A DNA stretch of 42,082 nt from Roseibacillus sp. (GTDB lineage Bacteria; Verrucomicrobiota; Verrucomicrobiia; Verrucomicrobiales; Akkermansiaceae): contig JAKVCR010000162.1 of assembly GCA_022448985.1 (NCBI GenBank), positions 1-42,082 of the forward strand, read 5' to 3'. The notes beneath the pieces are model-generated. The model saw only the letters and a program-made list of their open reading frames with translations. It searched no databases and was not told the origin of the DNA. The position numbers and the translations under genes were made by a program. Shown piece by piece: positions 16,559 to 26,100 of this stretch. Position 1 is the first letter of the stretch; every line of letters begins with the position of its first letter.

Positions 16559-17476
16559 CTAACGATCGCGCTCAGGCTTGAACTGCCTGTCAAAGAAATC
16601 CATCACTTCCCTGACGACTTCATCGTTGGCTGGTGTCATCTTGGAAAAACCGTGCTCTCCGCCCTTGACCACATGAAAAGTTGAGGGGACGCCAGCCTTC
16701 TTCAGTGCCTCATGTAACAGTTCGCTTTGGTTGAGCGGCACAACAAAGTCCCTGTCTCCATGGACGATGAAGCACGGAGGGTCGCCTTTGCTGACATAAG
16801 TGATCGGATTGGCCTGCCTGCACTTCTCCGGCGCCTCCTTGATGGGGGCACCGATCAGGCGCGAGGGAGCGGACTGCCTCCTGGAATAATCCTGGGAAGC
16901 CTTCACGTCATTGAGCTTCAGGAAATCGGTGGGACCGCACCAGGGACTGGCCGCCTGAATAGCTGATGAGGCCTTCCGGGTGACCGGATGTTTCTGGAAT
17001 TCATTGGTGTCGCTGGTGGTCGCCAAAAGGGCAGTCAGGTGCCCTCCTGAAGATTCGCCCGCCGCCCCGAAACGTTCCGGGTCCAGGTTAAAACGCTTGG
17101 CATTGAGGCGCAGAAAACTCACCGCTGCCCGGCAGTCGTTGATAACCGCGGGAAATATTTCTTCCTTGCTCTTGGTGTGGGTCACCCCCGCGATGGCATA
17201 GCCGCGTGAGAGCATGGGAATCAACGGTTGAGAGCGGTCCTTATTGCCCCAGTCCCACGCCCCTCCATAAAACCAGATCACCAGCGGCAGCGGCTTATCG
17301 GACTCGGGGCGATAGACATCCAGCAGCATCTCACGCTCACCATTGGTCGCGTAGACGATGTCGCGTTCGATAATCGTTCCCTTGGGAAGACGCTCGAGAA
17401 TTTTCTGCGGGTCATCCTTGGCAACGACGACGCCCACCACCACGGCATTCAGGAAAATGGCGAACAACTTATTCAT
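16559..17476 (-). CDS. Secreted alpha/beta-hydrolase (esterase/lipase-like)
   Basis: The 305-residue protein has an N-terminal hydrophobic stretch (residues 4-19) that is probably a signal peptide. The oxyanion segment is WFYGGAW (68-74), the nucleophile S142 lies in GESSGG, the acid is D243 in HGDRDFVVP, and the base is H275 in GGEHGF, so a full catalytic triad is visible. This pattern is typical of BD-FAE/acetyl-esterase-type enzymes that act on small or carbohydrate-linked esters; the substrate cannot be read from sequence. The neighbour upstream is a DUF1080 protein and downstream a DUF1552 protein, all exported, suggesting extracytoplasmic carbohydrate processing. Confidence 0.87.
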   Translation of the reverse strand: MNKLFAIFLNAVVVGVVVAKDDPQKILERLPKGTIIERDIVYATNGEREMLLDVYRPESDKPLPLVIWFYGGAWDWGNKDRSQPLIPMLSRGYAIAGVTHTKSKEEIFPAVINDCRAAVSFLRLNAKRFNLDPERFGAAGESSGGHLTALLATTSDTNEFQKHPVTRKASSAIQAASPWCGPTDFLKLNDVKASQDYSRRQSAPSRLIGAPIKEAPEKCRQANPITYVSKGDPPCFIVHGDRDFVVPLNQSELLHEALKKAGVPSTFHVVKGGEHGFSKMTPANDEVVREVMDFFDRQFKPERDR

Positions 17477-17541
17477 CGCAATGCAGCACTTGGTATCAGG
17501 AGCGGTTCACCTGTATTCACAACTTAAAACAGCTCTATCCC

Positions 17542-17582
17542 GCAGAGAAGGTAAAACCATGTTTGGAAATCCGCTTCTCTGC
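17542..17582 (-). terminator. Hairpin after the DUF1080 gene
   Basis: GCAGAGAAG (17542-17550) and CTTCTCTGC (17574-17582) form a perfect 9-bp stem with a 23-base loop, beginning 6 bases after the DUF1080 stop on the minus strand. A T-run does not follow directly on the minus strand. It could partly separate DUF1080 from the esterase gene or stabilise the upstream message. Confidence 0.4.
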
Positions 17583-17588
17583 TTCCGT

Positions 17589-18257
17589 TTACCCCGATTT
17601 TGAAGAGGTTAGCTGCTTGACCGTGATTTCCTTGAACCGGACGGTGAGAGTTCCTCCACCATGCACCTGCAGACCGATATATCCTTCAAGAGGGATCCTG
17701 GCATCCTTCTCGGTATAATCGGCACACGCCACATCGTTGAGCCACATGCGGATGCGTGGACCTTCACAGAGAATGCGATAGTGGTTCCAGCCATCTGCCT
17801 TGACCGCCTTGGCGAGGGCCTCCGGATCCAGCACCTTGGAAATAACCTTCCGGCGGCGCGATTCATCGTAAATTTTCCCCCAGTAGTTCTTAGCCGCATC
17901 CGCCTGATATCCAATCATTTCATGGTGGTTTGCAATCCGCTGGCTCCGGATCTGGATGCCGGAATTAATCCCGCCCTTTACCGGCGTGATCTTGAACTTC
18001 AAATTCAACTCGAAGTCCTTGTAGGACTTGTCAAACACGCAAAAGGTGTTGTGGGGGACGTGCTCGGTGAGCGAGCCACCCTCAATCGCACCATCAGCCA
18101 CTTTCCACCACTTTTCCTCTCCCTTGTTCACATTCCATCCCTTGAGGGTCTTCCCGTCAAAAAGGACCTCCGCCTTGCTTTCCTTATGATTATCCGCAGA
18201 GGCAACCGGGAGGACAAGGGCCATTGTTCCGGCAAAAATGGGTAACGCTTTCATCAT
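17589..18257 (-). CDS. Secreted DUF1080 protein (3-keto-disaccharide hydrolase domain)
   Basis: The 222-residue product has a signal peptide (MMKALPIFAGTMALVLPVASA) and one DUF1080/PF06439 domain filling the rest. Hallmarks are VLFDGKTLKGWNV, WKVADGAIEGGSL, DFELNLKFKI, GGINSGIQIRSQ, DGWNHYRILCEGPRIRMWLN and EGYIGLQVHGGG. The fold is a concanavalin-like beta-sandwich; some members cleave 3-keto-glycosides, which is why the domain has that name, but many are untested. Export implies action on extracellular or periplasmic sugars. It is followed by the esterase gene and preceded by the Tm-1-like gene on the same strand. Confidence 0.93.
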   Translation of the reverse strand: MMKALPIFAGTMALVLPVASADNHKESKAEVLFDGKTLKGWNVNKGEEKWWKVADGAIEGGSLTEHVPHNTFCVFDKSYKDFELNLKFKITPVKGGINSGIQIRSQRIANHHEMIGYQADAAKNYWGKIYDESRRRKVISKVLDPEALAKAVKADGWNHYRILCEGPRIRMWLNDVACADYTEKDARIPLEGYIGLQVHGGGTLTVRFKEITVKQLTSSKSG

Positions 18258-18305
18258 GTCCGCACTCTGTGACAGATCGGCAGACCTGTCGAGAACGAGC
18301 CCTCT

Positions 18306-19526
18306 CTAAGCTTGTGGGTGCGAGCCGCCCTCTTCCATCAGCTCCAGCAATTTTCTCACACAAGCGTTGGCGAATTCCTCGCTATTGATCTCAACCTCCA
18401 GCTCCTGCACCTCCACCTCGGCCTCTCCGCGGATCGCCTTGAACAGCTCGGCATCGGCGGCAGGATCATGAAACACCTCACCGGGGGCACTAATCAAACT
18501 GATCGCCCTGGCCGGGATCAGAATGGCGGTCGGAGCCCCGTTGGCGTTGGCTTTCCGTGCCAGAATTCTGCCGAGCTCGTCACACTCTTCTGCACTGGTG
18601 CGCACGAGGGTAACCTGAGGGTTGTGCTGGTAAATGGCGCGACCTTCGAATTCCGCCGGCACCGTCTCCCGCTCTCCAAAATTCACCATGTCCAGACACC
18701 CGGGTGCAATAACCGCAGGCACCGCCGCCCTCGTCATGGCATCAAGGCGGTCCGATCCGGCTGCCAGCACCCCCCCAACAAGTTCGTCGGCCCACTCGGT
18801 GGTGGTCACGTCCAGCACCCCGGCCACCATTCCGCTCTCGATAAGCGCTTCCATAGTCCTGCCTCCCGTCCCGGTCGCATGAAAAACAAGAACCTCATAG
18901 CCCGCTGCTTCCAGTTGCTCACGCGCCATCGAAACCAGATCAGTCGTATTCCCAAACATGCTGGCCGCAATAATCGGACGGGCATCACTTATATCGACCT
19001 TGCTATCCACCATTCCCGAGATCGCCCCCGCCGCCCTTGTGAAGATGGTCCGGGAGACCGAATTCAGACCCGACACGTCTACGATGCTGGGAATCATGAC
19101 AATATCCCGCGTTCCTACATAATGGGCGGTATTCCCACTCGCCAGCGTAGAGACCATGACCTTGGGAAACCCTATCGGAAGAACCCTCATCGCTGCGGTG
19201 GCAATGGCCGTCCCACCACCTCCTCCCAGTGAAATCACACCCTCGATTGTTCCCTTTTCCACCAGCCGAGCCAAGAGGATGGGAGCTGCCCTGGTCATTG
19301 CCGCCACACATTCTCCCCGGTCCCTCCTGTCCAAAATCGGCTGCAGATCAATCCCTCCGGCCTCCGCCACTTCAAAACGGGACACTCCCGGCCTCACTCC
19401 CGGATCACTACCCGTACCCACATCTATGAGGAGCACCTCATGTCCGCGCAACCGTATCTGATCTGCCACGAAGGCATGCTCATCACCCTTCGTGTCCAGG
19501 GTCCCCAGGACGGCAATGGTGGCCAT
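18306..19526 (-). CDS. Tm-1-like ATP-binding protein (UPF0261)
   Basis: This 406-residue cytoplasmic protein opens with IAVLGTLDTKGDEHAFVAD, the signature of UPF0261/Tm-1-like proteins, and continues with ISLGGGGGTAIATAAMRVLP, MVSTLASGNTAHYVGTRDI and FHATGTGGRTMEALIESG. The plant member Tm-1 binds a viral replication protein; the bacterial ones bind nucleotide by structure but have no settled reaction. The gene starts 2 bases after the stop of the PEP-hydrolase-type gene, and the pair is widely conserved as neighbours or fusions. The start is fixed by a strong AGGAGGAGG 5 bases upstream. No truncation is seen. Confidence 0.93.
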   Translation of the reverse strand: MATIAVLGTLDTKGDEHAFVADQIRLRGHEVLLIDVGTGSDPGVRPGVSRFEVAEAGGIDLQPILDRRDRGECVAAMTRAAPILLARLVEKGTIEGVISLGGGGGTAIATAAMRVLPIGFPKVMVSTLASGNTAHYVGTRDIVMIPSIVDVSGLNSVSRTIFTRAAGAISGMVDSKVDISDARPIIAASMFGNTTDLVSMAREQLEAAGYEVLVFHATGTGGRTMEALIESGMVAGVLDVTTTEWADELVGGVLAAGSDRLDAMTRAAVPAVIAPGCLDMVNFGERETVPAEFEGRAIYQHNPQVTLVRTSAEECDELGRILARKANANGAPTAILIPARAISLISAPGEVFHDPAADAELFKAIRGEAEVEVQELEVEINSEEFANACVRKLLELMEEGGSHPQA

Positions 19527-19528
19527 CG

Positions 19529-20395
19529 TTACCTCCTCCTGACCGGGATGGATTTGAACTCACGGGTAAGGCTGGTAAGCGAGTCCTCCACCGCCATCCT
19601 CTCTAGACTGGAGGCCCCCACAAAACCTACCGCATCCGTATGCTCGTTGATGTAGGCTGCATCCTCCGGCGTCGAAATGGGCCCCCCGTGACTGAGAAAG
19701 ATCACATCGTCCCGAACCGACTTGCCGGCATCAATAATCTCCTGAGTCCGCACCGCCGCCTCCTCCAGTGTCATCGTTGCATCCACCACCCCGACCGATC
19801 CTCCAATGGTAGTACCCACATGAGCTATGATAGCGTCGGCTCCCACTTCTGCCATATCCCGGGCTTCCTCCGGTGAGCCGACATAGACAATGGAGAAAAG
19901 ATCCATGCGTCGCGCCAGTCCCACCATATCAACCTCCTTCTGAACACTCATCCCGGTCTCTTCCAGGATCTGGCGAAACTTGCCGTCCACGATGGAATGG
20001 GTGGGGAAATTGTTCACCCCGCTGAAACCCATGTCCTTCACCTGCCCGAGAAAGTGCCACATCCGCCGCCGGGGGTCACTGCCATGTACTCCGCAGATGA
20101 CCGGAACCTCCTCCACAACGGGAAGCACCTCGAACTCCCCGATCTCCATGGCAACCGCATTGGCATCCCCATAGGCCATGAGACCCGCGGTTGATCCGTG
20201 ACCTGCCATGCGAAAGCGCCCGGAATTATAGATGATGATCAGGTCCGCCCCTCCCTTCTCGATAAACTTGGCGCTGATCCCCGTCCCGGCGCCCGCGGCG
20301 ATGATGGGCTCTCCTCGCCCCTGAGCGTCCTGCAAACGCTCGATGACTTCTTCCCGCGTGTAGGGGTTTCCTTTTCCTGTCCAGGGATTCGGCAT
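19529..20395 (-). CDS. PEP-hydrolase-type TIM-barrel protein
   Basis: The 288-residue protein matches the phosphoenolpyruvate hydrolase-like family (TIM-barrel signal transduction type). Key segments are PIIAAGAGTGISAKFIEKGG (residues 30-49), DLIIIYNSGRFRMAGHGS, PVICGVHGSDPRRRMWHFL, GFSGVNNFPTHSIVDG and DAIIAHVGTTIGGSVG. It has no signal peptide and is probably cytoplasmic. In many bacteria and fungi this domain is next to or fused with a Tm-1-like domain, as here (2-base gap, same strand). The true substrate is not known; the family name rests on fold relatedness. It is divergent from the oligopeptidase B gene with a 96-base gap that must hold promoters for both. Confidence 0.92.
   Translation of the reverse strand: MPNPWTGKGNPYTREEVIERLQDAQGRGEPIIAAGAGTGISAKFIEKGGADLIIIYNSGRFRMAGHGSTAGLMAYGDANAVAMEIGEFEVLPVVEEVPVICGVHGSDPRRRMWHFLGQVKDMGFSGVNNFPTHSIVDGKFRQILEETGMSVQKEVDMVGLARRMDLFSIVYVGSPEEARDMAEVGADAIIAHVGTTIGGSVGVVDATMTLEEAAVRTQEIIDAGKSVRDDVIFLSHGGPISTPEDAAYINEHTDAVGFVGASSLERMAVEDSLTSLTREFKSIPVRRR
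19532..19540 (-). promoter_or_regulatory. Shine-Dalgarno of the Tm-1-like gene inside the preceding ORF
   Basis: On the minus strand the PEP-hydrolase-type gene ends AGG AGG AGG TAA, then CG, then the ATG of the Tm-1-like gene. The three Arg codons are a very strong Shine-Dalgarno, 5 bases from the start. This is the clearest ribosome-binding site in the window and points to translational coupling. Confidence 0.85.
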
Positions 20396-20491
20396 GACTT
20401 CGCGACTCGATTGTTGGCCTTCCCCTTACCGCTCCCGAGGCCCCGGAACAAGTCTGCGCTGCTTACTTGACCCGGGGAGTAGAGTCTCTCC

Positions 20492-22594
20492 ATGAACCAC
20501 CCTGGCCGAATCGCTCTCCTGTTCGGCTCCCTAGCGCCCTGTCTTCTCATGGCTGAACCCGTTCCACCCCGCGCCAAACGCATCCCTCACCAGATCACAG
20601 CTCCGCATGGCCACACTCGTGATGACCCCTATTACTGGCTGAAGGAACGGGAAAACCCTGCCGTCATTTCCTATCTGGAGAAGGAAAACACCTACACCAG
20701 AAGCATGCTCAGGGAGAGTGAGAAGCTGCAGAAGGTCCTCTTCGATGAAATCGTCGGCCGCATCGTCCAGGACGACTCAACCGTTCCCTACCGGAAAAAA
20801 AACTACGAGTATTATCGACGCTACCGTAAGGGCGACTCCTACCCGCTCTCATGCCGGAAGCGCGTGGGAACGGACAAGGAGGAAATCATGTTCAATGTCC
20901 CGGACATGGCCAGGGAGCATGATTTCTACAACCACCGGACAGGCCAGCTAAGCACCAACGAGAAGCTGGTCGCTTTCGCCACAGACACACTGGGTCGCCG
21001 CATCTATACCCTCCGCTTCAAGGATCTCGAAACCGGCGAAATCCTCCCGGACAGGATCGAGAAGGTCACCGGCAATCATGCCTGGGCCAACGACAACAGG
21101 ACTATCTTCTATACCCGCCAGGACCCAGGAACCCTGCGCTCCCACCGGGTCTACCGTCATGTGCTGGGCACACCCGTCCGGGACGACGTTCTGGTCTTCG
21201 AGGAAAAGGATGAGACCTTCCGCTGCTATGTCTACAAGACCAAGTCGGAACGCTTCATTGTGATCGGATCCAGCCAGACCGTGTCCGACGAATACCGCCT
21301 CATCGAAGCCGACCGCCCCGGGATGGAGCCACGCATCTTCAGCCCGCGCCAACGCAACCTCGAGCATGACATCGATCACCTGGGCAATCAGTTCTTCGTC
21401 CGGACCAATAAGAACGCGCCCAACTTCCGCCTTATGAGCACCCCCCTCGAGAAAACCGGGGAGGAGCACTGGAAGGAGATCATTCCCGCACGCAAGGACG
21501 TCTACCTCAGCAGCTTCGAGGTTTTTCGGGACTTCCTTGTGGTGGTAGAACGCCGGGATGCCCTCAACCGCATCCGCATCCGCAATAATAGGAATGAATG
21601 GCACGAGATCGACTTCGGCGAACCAGCCTACGCAACCTGGCTCGGAAGTAATGCGGTCATGGAGACCGAGGTACTTCGCTTCAACTTCGAGTCCATGCGC
21701 ACTCCCGGCAGCGTATTCGACTACAATATGCGCACCCGGAAGAAGACCCTTCTGAAAGAGGACAGGGTTCTGGGAGGGTTTGACAGGAGCAACTACCTCA
21801 CCGAACGCCTCGACGCCACAGCCCGGGATGGCACCCGGATCCCCATCTCGCTCCTCTATCACAAGGACGTGAAGAGGGATGGCTCCGCTCCCCTCTATCT
21901 CTACGCCTACGGCTCCTATGGGTCGAGCACCTCCCCCTCCTTCCGCAGCACCATGTTCAGCCTGGTGGACCGCGGGTTCGTCTATGCCATTGCCCACGTG
22001 CGCGGCGGCCAGGAGCACGGCCGCAACTGGTACGAGGAGGGCAAACTCATGAAGAAGAAGAACACCTTCACTGACTTCATCGACTGTGCTGAACACCTCG
22101 TGAAAGAAAGATACGCGGATCCTGCCCATCTCTTCGCGGGTGGAGGAAGCGCGGGAGGACTCCTCATCGGAGCCGTGGCCAACATGCGGCCAGACCTCTT
22201 CCAGGGAATGATTGCCGATGTTCCGTTCGTGGACGTAGTCACCACCATGCTCGACGATACCATCCCGCTGACCACCTTCGAGTATGACGAATGGGGGAAT
22301 CCCGCCGACAAGGAAGCCTACCACTACATGCTCTCCTACTCACCTTACGACAACGTCGCAAAAACCAGCTATCCCGCTCTTCTCATCCTGGCCGGACTCC
22401 ATGACTCTCAGGTCCAGTACTGGGAACCGGCCAAGTGGGTTGCCCGCCTCCGACACCGTTCATCCGGAAGCAATCCCATCCTTCTCAAGACCGACATGAA
22501 AGCAGGCCACGGGGGTGCCTCCGGCCGATTTGACCGCTATCGAGACATCGCTCTTGAGCATGCATTCCTCATTAATCTTGCGGAATTGGACTGA
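20492..22594 (+). CDS. Exported oligopeptidase B-like serine peptidase (S9A)
   Basis: The 700-residue protein has a likely signal peptide (about 1-21, ending LLMAEP). The N-terminal part is a beta-propeller with the family start DDPYYWLKERENPAVISYLE, and the C-terminal part is the alpha/beta hydrolase. The triad is visible: S553 in GGGSAGG, D638 in LHDSQVQYWEP and H673 in AGHGG. RGGQEHGRNWYEEGKL is also typical of oligopeptidase B, which cleaves short peptides after Arg or Lys. The signal peptide suggests a periplasmic place, whereas the E. coli protein is cytoplasmic. The gene is divergent from the PEP-hydrolase-type gene and is followed closely by a small membrane protein gene. Confidence 0.93.
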   Translation: MNHPGRIALLFGSLAPCLLMAEPVPPRAKRIPHQITAPHGHTRDDPYYWLKERENPAVISYLEKENTYTRSMLRESEKLQKVLFDEIVGRIVQDDSTVPYRKKNYEYYRRYRKGDSYPLSCRKRVGTDKEEIMFNVPDMAREHDFYNHRTGQLSTNEKLVAFATDTLGRRIYTLRFKDLETGEILPDRIEKVTGNHAWANDNRTIFYTRQDPGTLRSHRVYRHVLGTPVRDDVLVFEEKDETFRCYVYKTKSERFIVIGSSQTVSDEYRLIEADRPGMEPRIFSPRQRNLEHDIDHLGNQFFVRTNKNAPNFRLMSTPLEKTGEEHWKEIIPARKDVYLSSFEVFRDFLVVVERRDALNRIRIRNNRNEWHEIDFGEPAYATWLGSNAVMETEVLRFNFESMRTPGSVFDYNMRTRKKTLLKEDRVLGGFDRSNYLTERLDATARDGTRIPISLLYHKDVKRDGSAPLYLYAYGSYGSSTSPSFRSTMFSLVDRGFVYAIAHVRGGQEHGRNWYEEGKLMKKKNTFTDFIDCAEHLVKERYADPAHLFAGGGSAGGLLIGAVANMRPDLFQGMIADVPFVDVVTTMLDDTIPLTTFEYDEWGNPADKEAYHYMLSYSPYDNVAKTSYPALLILAGLHDSQVQYWEPAKWVARLRHRSSGSNPILLKTDMKAGHGGASGRFDRYRDIALEHAFLINLAELD

Positions 22595-22628
22595 ATAGAC
22601 CGTGGCATGCGGGAGTCTCATCCCCTGT

Positions 22629-22970
22629 ATGCCCCCGATTTCCCCCCTTCTCCTGAACCTGAACGCCTGGCGCTGCAGCACCGCAACCGCTGTCATCATG
22701 CTGGGGATCTTTGATTCCCCTTTGTGGTGGCTCGCGGCCATCCCCTGGCTCCTGCTCAATCTTCCTGGCCTGCTTTTAGCTGCCATCCCGGCCCTTCTCC
22801 TCCTTACGCTGCCCGCAGGAAGCACGCAGGCCGACTGGATGAGCGAGTCCCTTTTAATAACTCTCTGCGTCGCCCTGCCTACCACTGTTTCCATGGTGCT
22901 GAGCCGCTGCTGGCAACCACTCCTCAGGAGAACGGGTATTTTCGACCAGTTTCATTATCCTGAGGCGTAA
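22629..22970 (+). CDS. Small hypothetical membrane protein
   Basis: A 113-residue product from the ATG at 22629; a GTG at 22602 would add nine residues. It shows three likely membrane segments: IMLGIFDSPLWWLAAIPWLL, LLAAIPALLLLTLPA and LLITLCVALPTTVSMVL. No family is recognised. It begins 35 bases after the oligopeptidase B stop on the same strand, so co-transcription is possible. The hydrophobic composition with few charged residues suggests a true membrane protein, but a gene of this size could be a chance reading frame. Confidence 0.5.
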   Translation: MPPISPLLLNLNAWRCSTATAVIMLGIFDSPLWWLAAIPWLLLNLPGLLLAAIPALLLLTLPAGSTQADWMSESLLITLCVALPTTVSMVLSRCWQPLLRRTGIFDQFHYPEA

Positions 22971-23069
22971 TTATCGGAGGTTTGACTCCGTCTATAGCAC
23001 CTCTACCCCCGGGAATGGGCGAATTTCCCCCGATTGGGGCATGGCGGCTCCTCTTCTGGACTGAAAATC

Positions 23070-23104
23070 CTAAGAAAGATCAGCACTTGGTGTCCGCTTC
23101 TTAG
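23070..23104. promoter_or_regulatory. Dyad CTAAGAA-N21-TTCTTAG upstream of the giant gene
   Basis: A perfect 7-base inverted repeat (23070-23076 and 23098-23104) ends 63 bases before the likely start at 23168. It could be an operator for a dimeric regulator or a leader hairpin with a 21-base loop. No other regulatory signal is clear in this 197-base gap; a C-rich/G-rich mini-hairpin lies near 23027-23040. Confidence 0.3.
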
Positions 23105-23167
23105 TGGCCATCCTTCTTGACCATGGCATGGCTAACATGCACTCCGTCCAGATCACCCAATAAGCTC

Positions 23168-26100
23168 ATGAACAAAGCATCCCGATTCACCCATCCTCTC
23201 ATGCTTGTCTCTGCCTTCCTGGCTATCCTCACTCCCAGGGTCTGCGCCCAGCAGGAGATCGGCTTCATCGAGGATTTTGCCCTTGCCGCTGACCGGAAGG
23301 AAGCTCTCCGACAGCTTATCCCCGGAACCGAGGACTACTACTATTACCACGCTCTTCATTATCAGAACACCAAGCAAAGCAGGGAACTGGCTGAAACACT
23401 CACTCAGTGGCACAAGCGCTTTCCCAACTCCGGCCTGCGCAATCTTATTCTCAACCGCGAAGCCCTCATCAATTATCCCCGCGATCCGAAGAACTCGCTG
23501 GAACATATCCAGCGCCAGTTGAACCTGCAGTTCAACCACCAGCAGGAAGGCAAGGCCAGGGCCCGGGAATTTACCTCGGTCCTCAAACAGTCGGAAATCT
23601 CATGGGACAAATTCCTGGCCGATGCCCTCCGGGGCACCCGTACCCTCCAGAATATCAACCAGGATGAATTCTTCGCCCTGCTCAGCAGCGGGCATGCCCT
23701 CACCGCCCCGCAACGGCGCGATCTTCTCAGTCGTGCCGACAACCCCGACCTCCCGGGGCTGGTCAACCTGATCCTGGAGGATCTCAAGAGCCAGGAAAGC
23801 CGGGGGTTCGGTGAGTTCAACATTCATCGTGCACTCACCGTCGCCCAGCTCGATGAGCTGCGTGGTGGACGAAAGGACCTCCTCCTCAATGCAAATTATG
23901 TCCACTCCTACCTCGCCAAGCTGCGCCCTGGTTACGATGCCAATCCCGTGGCCAATCCGGAGACCCGTAAATCCTACCTGCAACGTGCCTGGAAGTTCGC
24001 CTCCCGGCTCGGACCCTCCTTCAATTCCCTGAAGGCACACCTTCTCTACCAGCGCCTTGTGTTTGATTACTCTCAGGGCGTGCATGATGCCGACCGCTTC
24101 ATGACATACGTCAAGCTCCCCCGGCGGGTATCCTATGTCCACCCGGACTGGGCTCGAAAGGAGCGTGAGCTCTGGCGTCACCCCGCAAATCTCGGCCAGA
24201 ACTTCCGCAAGGTGACCGGACTGGCCCCCATTGGCACCGACGAACCTGTCGTCCGGAACTATCTCCTTCATTTTCTCAGGGAATCCGAGGACTACAAGGC
24301 CTACGCTCCCTATTTCAGGGAGAACTGGCTCAAGGCGATCTTTGCCGAAGCGAAGATCGTCAACGGGATCGGTGACCCCGAGCGTTGGGCTTCCCTGCTG
24401 AGCCCCAGCCAGTTCCAGGCCCTGAAGGACCGGGTCGACATCGAGTTCGATCCCAGCAATCCAGAACACTTCGGGGTCAGCGACAACGTCAGCCTCCGCG
24501 TTCACCTCAAGAACGTGCAGACCCTGATCGTAAAGGTCTTTGAGGTGAACACCCTCAATTACTACCTCAAGCACGGCACCGAGATCAGCACCGACCTCGC
24601 CCTCGACGGGCTGGTCACCAACCACGAACGCACCTTCGATTACAAGGAGGCCCCGCAACGCCGTGTCCCCCGCGATTTCGAGTTTCCAGAGATCGAAGAC
24701 CGGCGCGGAGTATGGATCGTCGAATTCATCGGCGGCAGCAAGAGCAGCCGGGCCGTCATCCGCAAGGGCCGCCTCGAAGTCCTCTCCGCCACCAGCAGCA
24801 AGGGAGAAGTAATCACCATCCTGGATGAAACGCGCAAACCAGCCCCCGGAGTCGCGGTCTGGTTCGGAGGCCGCCGCTATGAATGTGACGAAAAGGGCCG
24901 CACCCTCATCCCCTTCTCCAACGAGCCCGGCACGCGCACCCCCGTCATCGAAGCCCCCGATGGCTTCGCCAGCCTCGCCCACTTCCAGCACTCGTCGGAA
25001 TCCTACCAGCTCCACGCCGGTATTCGCCTCGACCGTGAGGCCCTCCGTCCGGGTGCCAAGGCCACCATCATTGTCCGCCCCACCCTCACCGTAGCCGGAC
25101 AACCCATCTCGCTGACACGTCTCGAGAAGGTCCGCCTGGTCCTTATTTCGACCGACCTCGACGGCATCTCCACCACCAGCACGGTTAGCGACTTCAAGAT
25201 CGCCTCCGACCGGGAAGCCACTCACGAGATCCGGGTTCCCAACCGTCTCTCCAGCCTCAACATCCGATTGGTCTCCGCTGTCAAGGTAGCCAGCGAGGGG
25301 CAAAAGGAGATCGAGCTCTCCGCCGACCAGTCCTTCACAATCAACGGACAGCTTCGCAGTGACCGGATCAGGGACCTCTTCCTGAGCAGGGTGAACGGAA
25401 AGTACACCGTTCAGCTCCTCGGACGAAGTGGAGAGCCTGGCGTGGGGCAACATCTCAACGTCACGATCCGACGGCCCAATTTCAAGAATACCCGGAGCTT
25501 CACCCTGAAAACCGACAAGTCAGGGGGCGTTGATCTCGGTGCTCTCGATGGTGTCGCGAACATCACTGCCCGGACCGCTGACAACCACCAGCGCGTCTGG
25601 CAGCTTCCCCGTTCCCGCCGCACAAATCCCGGGTTAATCCATGCCGTGGCCGGGGACAGTATCCAGATCCCCTACGCCGGGACCCTGACCCGGAAAGAAC
25701 TGGCCCTCCATGCCATCTCTCCGGCCGGAATCACTTCAGACGCTTTCAAGGCCCTGTCTCTCAAGGACGGCTTCCTCGTCGCCGCCAACCTTGCACCCGG
25801 CGACTACCGCCTCCTCCTCAAGAAGAGCAACCAGTCCATCACCCTCCGGGTTGCCCGGGGAACGGTGGCCAACGGACACGTCTTCAACAGCGCCCGGACC
25901 CTCGAGTTGGTCGACCGGGACCCCTCGCACCTGACAAAGCTCTCCGTCGACGGCAAGTCTCTGAAGATCAACGTGGCAAATACCGACAAGGCCACCCGCG
26001 TACACATTATTGCCACCCGCTTCCTGCCGGACTTCGACCTCTTTGGCTTCCTCGGCCACGCCCCCCGGGGCGGACTCTTCAGCGGCACCCCCGGCCACCT

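Noticed and set aside
20948-22324. A 458-residue minus-strand reading frame
   Set aside because: It lies entirely opposite the well-supported oligopeptidase B gene and has no recognisable domain; it is a shadow frame of biased codon use.
23600-25453. A 617-residue minus-strand reading frame
   Set aside because: It is antisense to the giant secreted protein gene, with Glu/Val/Gly-rich sequence typical of a shadow of C-ending codons.
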